From contig JBNKJV010000006.1 of assembly GCA_050291465.1 (NCBI GenBank), positions 146,974 through 210,973 of the forward strand: a stretch of 64,000 nt of DNA, in the 5' to 3' direction. The position numbers were made by a program, and so were the translations under genes. Under the pieces are notes generated by a model that did not search any database, was not told the DNA's origin, and saw only the letters and a list, made by a program, of their open reading frames with translations. Shown in pieces: positions 59,890-64,000 of this stretch. Numbering within the stretch: the first letter of the stretch is position 1; the number at the start of each line of letters is the position of its first letter. The DNA comes from CBFDBF01 sp050291465 (GTDB lineage Bacteria > Pseudomonadota > Gammaproteobacteria > Chromatiales > Chromatiaceae).

Positions 59890-62754
59890 ATGAAACGTAT
59901 GCTGATTAACGCAACTCAGGCGGAAGAGTTGCGTGTGGCCATCGTAGACGGCCAGAAACTTTTTAATCTTGATATCGAAACTCCCGGCCGGGAGCAGAAA
60001 AAAGCCAATATCTATAAAGGGAAAGTCACCCGGGTTGAACCCAGCCTGGAGGCTGCTTTTATCGATTACGGTTCCCAACGCCACGGATTCCTTCCCCTGA
60101 AGGAGATTGCCCGCACCTATTTCCGAGAAGAGGTTCAGCAAGCCGGCGGCCGCGTCAGTATCAAGGATGCTATCCGCGAAGGCCAGGAACTGGTGGTCCA
60201 GGTGGAAAAGGAAGAACGCGGCAACAAAGGTGCGGCGCTTACTACTTTCATCTCTCTGGCCGGGCGCTATCTGGTCCTTATGCCGAACAACCCCCGCGCC
60301 GGAGGGGTCTCCCGCCGCATTGAGGGAAGTGATCGCAGCGACCTGCGCGAAGCCATGAGCAATCTTTCCATACCGGAGGGAATGGGTCTGATTGTACGCA
60401 CGGCTGGCGTCGGAAAAAGCGAGGATGAGCTTCAGTGGGATCTGGACTACCTGCTGCAGCTATGGCAGGCCATTGAGACCTCTGCCGCGGAGAAATCCGC
60501 ACCGTTTCTCATCTATCAGGAAAGCAATGTAATCATCCGCTCTATTCGCGACTATTTGCGAGCGGATATCGGCGAGATCGTCATCGATCACCCGGAGGTA
60601 CATCGCGAGGCATGCGAATTTATCCAGCAGGTCATGCCGAAGTACCTGAAGAAGATTCGTCATTATCAGGATGAGATTCCGCTCTTCACCCGTTACCAGA
60701 TCGAGAGCCAGATTGAATCTGCCTTCCAACGGGAAGTACGGCTCCCTTCCGGCGGCTCTATTGTCATTGACCATACCGAAGCCCTGACCTCGGTGGATAT
60801 CAATTCCGCTCGCGCAACCAAGGGTTCCGACATTGAGGAAACCGCCCTCAATACCAATCTTGAAGCGGCGGATGAGGTCGCCCGTCAGCTGCGTCTGCGC
60901 GATATGGGCGGGCTGTTCGTAATCGATTTCATCGACATGACGCCATCGCGCAACCAGCGGGAGGTTGAAAACCGGCTGCGGGAAGCGCTCAAACAGGACC
61001 GGGCGCGGGTTCAGATCGGCAGGATTTCCCGTTTCGGACTATTGGAAATGTCCCGGCAACGACTGCGCCCTTCTCTCGGCGAATCCAGCCAGCACGTTTG
61101 TCCCCGTTGCACCGGCCACGGTTTTATACGAAGCGTTGAATCCCTTGCGCTCTCTGTTCTTCGCATTGTTGAAGAAGAAGCGATGAAAGAGAACACAGGT
61201 CGTATCGTCGCTCACCTGCCGGTGGATGTAGCAACCTTTCTGCTTAACGAAAAACGCCAGGCAATCTATGATATTGAGCGCCGCCAGTCCGTCGATGTCG
61301 TACTGGTTCCCAATGTCCATCTCGAAACCCCGCATTACAACATTGAACGAATACGCCAGCAGGATATCCAGACGTCAGGACGTGAGACTTCCAGCTACGA
61401 GCTGGTCATCAAGCCCGATCTGGAGACACCGGAATACGCCCGACCCGGTGAAACGAAAGCGGAAGAACCTGCTGTAAAACGCATTACCCCCGTTGCACCG
61501 GCCCCGATATCGGAGAAGATCCCGGCGGAGCAAAAACCCGGTTTTATCAGTCGTCTTTTCAACGGTCTGTTTTCTGCCGAGAAAAAAGCTGAAGTGACCG
61601 ATACTCCCAAGCAACAGACACGGGAAAGTCAAGATCGCAGACAGCCCCGTTCGGGTAAAAAGCGTACATCCGAGGAACGCGCCACACGGAATACCGGAGG
61701 ACGTTCTTCGCAGCGCCAACAAACGCAGAAGACCGCTTCCGGCAACCGCGGGAAAAAACGGGATCAAAAGCAGGAGAAGGATCACAAAGATACGGCCGAG
61801 ACACAGGAAAAGAAGCAACAAGTCACCAACGCTGAGAATACCCCAGATACCGCCAGAAGTGACGATCAGGATCGGAAAAACGCCGGTTCCCGTCGCCGCG
61901 GCCGCCGCGGTGGCCGGCGTCGTCGCCCGTCCTCACAGGAAGGCAGCGGTGTCGAGGCGCAAGATAATGGCACGGCGGAAACGCCCGTTGAATCTCGGCC
62001 CGCGGAAAAGACGAAGCGACAGACTGACGAAGAACCAAAACCGAAACATTCCCCCCGTCGCACGCGCAGACCCCATACGTCTCAGGATAACGAGGTGTCG
62101 GCTTCCCCCTCCAACGTAACTCCCGAGGCACCCGAGAGAGGGAAAGCGCCTAAAGCGGAGCAGAAACCCTCCGGCACGCCAGGCTCATCGGGAGACACGG
62201 CAACAAAGTCGGATGAGAAGCCGAATATAGCTGCAAACGCGATTCCTGCGGGATCAAAACGGGAGGAGTCACCACGGCCGACACCGGTAGAGGCGGTAAA
62301 GTCGGTTACGCCCTCCGCCAATAAACCGATGGAACAGAAGGACCTCGCAATACCAAAGAACGAGCTGCCGGCAGAACGATTCAAGGAAGCAGTGGATAAT
62401 TCAGCAGGACGGGCTTCCATGGAGCAGCAGCGGCCGCAAGAAAAATCGCGTGATCCGTCGCCGTCGGCTGCTGATGCAAAATCCGCCGTGCAGTCTCCGC
62501 CTGCGCGCGCGCAGAGTGATGACGTGAGGGACACCTCCACGCCAAAAGATGCGATGCAATCTCCATCGAGGCCTGCCGTCGAGGCGCAACCGGTACGTAC
62601 TGCGTCCCAACCTTCAAACCAGGAACCACCCAGGCTGCGGCAGGTTGAAACCAAATCACCTACGGAAAGAACGGCCGAGAGTGAAACACCGTTTCCTAGA
62701 TCGGTACCGACGATATCACCGGATAAGATCCCCACTCCCGGCGAGGAAAACTGA
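59890..62754 (+). CDS. rne: Ribonuclease E
   Basis: The 954-residue endoribonuclease starts MKRMLINATQ. It has an S1 domain, catalytic aspartates at 303 (in SVDINSARATKG) and 346 (in FVIDFIDM) and the Zn-link CPRC at 404-407, all at the same residue numbers as E. coli RNase E. The catalytic part ends near residue 510. The rest is a long disordered tail rich in Arg, Gln, Pro and Glu, with an Arg-rich RRGRRGGRRRR stretch near residue 670 that is likely RNA-binding and degradosome-related. I chose the ATG at 59890 over an upstream frame because it gives the conserved N terminus. Confidence 0.97.
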   Translation: MKRMLINATQAEELRVAIVDGQKLFNLDIETPGREQKKANIYKGKVTRVEPSLEAAFIDYGSQRHGFLPLKEIARTYFREEVQQAGGRVSIKDAIREGQELVVQVEKEERGNKGAALTTFISLAGRYLVLMPNNPRAGGVSRRIEGSDRSDLREAMSNLSIPEGMGLIVRTAGVGKSEDELQWDLDYLLQLWQAIETSAAEKSAPFLIYQESNVIIRSIRDYLRADIGEIVIDHPEVHREACEFIQQVMPKYLKKIRHYQDEIPLFTRYQIESQIESAFQREVRLPSGGSIVIDHTEALTSVDINSARATKGSDIEETALNTNLEAADEVARQLRLRDMGGLFVIDFIDMTPSRNQREVENRLREALKQDRARVQIGRISRFGLLEMSRQRLRPSLGESSQHVCPRCTGHGFIRSVESLALSVLRIVEEEAMKENTGRIVAHLPVDVATFLLNEKRQAIYDIERRQSVDVVLVPNVHLETPHYNIERIRQQDIQTSGRETSSYELVIKPDLETPEYARPGETKAEEPAVKRITPVAPAPISEKIPAEQKPGFISRLFNGLFSAEKKAEVTDTPKQQTRESQDRRQPRSGKKRTSEERATRNTGGRSSQRQQTQKTASGNRGKKRDQKQEKDHKDTAETQEKKQQVTNAENTPDTARSDDQDRKNAGSRRRGRRGGRRRRPSSQEGSGVEAQDNGTAETPVESRPAEKTKRQTDEEPKPKHSPRRTRRPHTSQDNEVSASPSNVTPEAPERGKAPKAEQKPSGTPGSSGDTATKSDEKPNIAANAIPAGSKREESPRPTPVEAVKSVTPSANKPMEQKDLAIPKNELPAERFKEAVDNSAGRASMEQQRPQEKSRDPSPSAADAKSAVQSPPARAQSDDVRDTSTPKDAMQSPSRPAVEAQPVRTASQPSNQEPPRLRQVETKSPTERTAESETPFPRSVPTISPDKIPTPGEEN

Positions 62755-62778
62755 TCCGGTAACCCGGTCTTTCAAAAA

Positions 62779-62813
62779 CAGACGGCGTCCATTCTGGACG
62801 CCGTTCTTTTTTT
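62779..62813 (+). terminator. Intrinsic terminator of rne
   Basis: ACGGCGTCC-ATTC-TGGACGCCGTTC followed by TTTTTTT. The stem is nine GC-rich pairs and lies 25 bases after the rne stop. Confidence 0.92.
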
Positions 62814-62873
62814 CCGCCCCAGGAGTTCGACTGTCACTGAAGATACTGCTGAAAAGGCAGCTTAACACACCCC

Positions 62874-63362
62874 TCATAATCGGCTGCGAATATGCTGCAG
62901 AAGCCCCACGGCCGCCTCTTCCACCATTTCAAACACCCTATCAAAGCCGTCTCTACCTCCATAGTAGGGATCCGGCACGTCACGAACCCCCAGACCAGGG
63001 GCAAAATCGAGAAACATAAATAATTTTTCTTCCGTACCCGGGGGAGCTATAGCCTGGAGATTTCTATAGTTATCGTAATCCATGGCGAGGATGAAATCGA
63101 AACGATGAAAGTCTGCCTGTTTGGCTCGCCGGGCTTTCTGACCACTTAAATCACATCCCCGCGACAGTGCCGTTTTCTGCGCGCGTTGATCAGGCTGTTC
63201 GCCAACATGATAAGCATGGGTTCCGGCGGAATCGACCTCTATCAGATGTGACATTCCCTCCCTCTCTATCAGGGACTCGAATACACCATGTGCCGTCGGG
63301 GAACGACAGATGTTTCCCATACAGACAAAAAGGACCCTTACTTTTTTTCTCTCTCTACGCAT
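62874..63362 (-). CDS. Low-molecular-weight protein tyrosine phosphatase
   Basis: The 162-residue protein has the CX5R(S/T) loop in VCMGNICRSP (Cys14 to Arg20) and the general-acid DPYYGG near residue 125. It dephosphorylates tyrosine, and could reverse the BY-kinase at 24340 although it is far away. I chose the ATG at 63362; a longer frame reaches 63533 but the signature loop then sits unusually far in. It faces rne across the terminator. Confidence 0.88.
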   Translation of the reverse strand: MRRERKKVRVLFVCMGNICRSPTAHGVFESLIEREGMSHLIEVDSAGTHAYHVGEQPDQRAQKTALSRGCDLSGQKARRAKQADFHRFDFILAMDYDNYRNLQAIAPPGTEEKLFMFLDFAPGLGVRDVPDPYYGGRDGFDRVFEMVEEAAVGLLQHIRSRL

Positions 63363-63772
63363 AGGGATAATTTGAAGATAAAAACAAACACTTCCGCTTC
63401 GTTGATCACAGTTTGCTGGTTGGTGGAGAAAATAACAACCGTCTATCCATTGATTACGCACTGAACATACTGATATTTGACCGCCATTCACCCCTCCATC
63501 CCGCGATTTACCAAATCCATTACGGTTTTCCAACCAGTTTTACCGGAACAGATCATCACTTGAGATTTGCATTACGTCTCACCCATCACGAGACCTCGGT
63601 CCGATTTCTTAGACCAAGAAGAGCAGCGGGAATTTCCGCCGGACGAAATGTGACGCATTCGGTGTTTCACGTCCTGGAAGGTCTATAGCCTTTAGGCCTA
63701 TGGGGAAACGCCGCTCTGACGCGGCTCAAGCTCATCCCGCAGGGATAAAAAGTAAAACATAGGAGGCTCAAA
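63363..63772. other. Leader region of the right-edge gene, with three hairpins
   Basis: No ORF is convincing. The last part has three successive hairpins: CTATAGCC/GGCCTAT (63683-63701), GCCGC-TCTGAC-GCGGC (63710-63725) and ATCCCGCAGGGAT (63734-63746), followed by A-rich DNA and AGGAGG (63761-63766). It looks like a structured leader; no known riboswitch consensus was recognised. Confidence 0.6.
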
Positions 63773-64000
63773 ATGTTCACCGAATTCTTTGCAAGCATTT
63801 TTGGAAAACTGGGCGCCATCGGTGCTGTCCTTTTACGTCTAGTCACTAACGCCCTGGCTGAAGCCTTGAACCAGAATCCGGTGGACAGTGAGACCACAGA
63901 TACAGCCGGTACCGCCGCTGAGACCACAACGGATTCCGCCGCGGAAGAGACCCCCGTGGAAACTGTTGCAGAGGCCGCCCCTGAGGAGCCGGCCGCGGAA
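63773..64000 (+). CDS. Partial ORF of an Ala/Glu/Thr-rich protein (3' end outside the window)
   Basis: The first 76 codons begin MFTEFFASIFGKLGAIGAVL, a hydrophobic N terminus (signal or membrane helix), then become rich in Ala, Glu, Thr and Pro (for example ETTDTAGTAAETTTDSAAEE). The start has a perfect AGGAGG seven bases upstream. The frame is open to the window end. No family is recognised. The low complexity suggests a surface or linker protein, but that is inference. Confidence 0.72.
   Translation, partial: MFTEFFASIFGKLGAIGAVLLRLVTNALAEALNQNPVDSETTDTAGTAAETTTDSAAEETPVETVAEAAPEEPAAE

Noticed and set aside
63363..63772. Cyclic-di-GMP riboswitch in the right-edge leader
   Set aside because: The conserved GEMM core sequences are not present; only simple hairpins are visible.

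Overview
This looks like a chromosome segment from a free-living gammaproteobacterium, probably a Chromatiales-like or sulfur-oxidising relative. That placement is inferred from gene order and families, since the window has no rRNA. The order gacA - (uracil-DNA glycosylase) - uvrC - pgsA - tRNA-Gly - tRNA-Cys - tRNA-Leu matches the gammaproteobacterial uvrY-uvrC-pgsA-glyW-cysT-leuZ locus with one inserted gene. The divergent rluC / rne pair is also typical of Gammaproteobacteria. A group 1e-type [NiFe] hydrogenase with Isp1/Isp2 is known from purple sulfur bacteria and acidithiobacilli. A split class II ribonucleotide reductase is known from Pseudomonas and relatives.

Region 1 (1-37040) is an exosortase (XrtA/PEP-CTERM) exopolysaccharide locus. 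Most genes lie on the minus strand. The core runs from 27734 downwards: outer-membrane export protein, chain-length determinant, tyrosine autokinase with a Gly-Tyr tail, outer-membrane beta-barrel protein, UDP-GlcNAc 2-epimerase, polysaccharide deacetylase, FemAB-like transferase, two XrtA-type glycosyltransferases and an asparagine-synthase-like amidotransferase. It continues into an AT-richer, more variable cassette (about 2600-15000) with further glycosyltransferases, a flippase, a GT39-like membrane transferase, the exosortase with a separate EpsI protein, a membrane sulfatase-fold enzyme and an adenylate-forming ligase cut by the left edge. ManC and ManB (28346-31315) supply GDP-mannose. 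A PEP-CTERM surface protein and the TPR protein PrsT lie at 33100-37040. A D,D-carboxypeptidase with a SPOR-like tail sits among them. No initiating sugar-phosphate transferase and no clear Wzy polymerase were recognised here.

Region 2 (37222-42335) is the tRNA/pgsA/uvrC/UDGb/gacA block plus a small membrane protein. Region 3 (42536-52561) is the hydrogenase locus. On the minus strand are hupD-like protease, HupH C-terminal-like protein, small subunit, Isp1, Isp2, an unknown 152-residue protein and the large subunit. On the plus strand are hypC, hypA, hypB, hypD and hypE; hypF is absent. Region 4 (52562-55938) is nrdJa-nrdJb, preceded by two NrdR-like boxes and a hairpin-rich leader. Region 5 (56253-63362) holds a small unknown protein, an S49 peptidase, a HAD phosphatase, rluC, rne with a structured leader, and a low-molecular-weight phosphatase. 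The right edge cuts an Ala/Glu-rich ORF that has a perfect Shine-Dalgarno sequence and a three-hairpin leader.

Two families of dispersed intergenic repeats cross these regions. One is built from heptads of the form AGTTNNN, often arranged as inverted arms around a GC-rich palindrome. One pair of such arms brackets a gene for an S23-type four-helix-bundle protein (14620-15137) inside the polysaccharide cluster. The other family is an imperfect palindrome of the CCACAGAGG...CCTCTGCGGTGG kind, seen four times. No transposase, integrase or CRISPR array was found.
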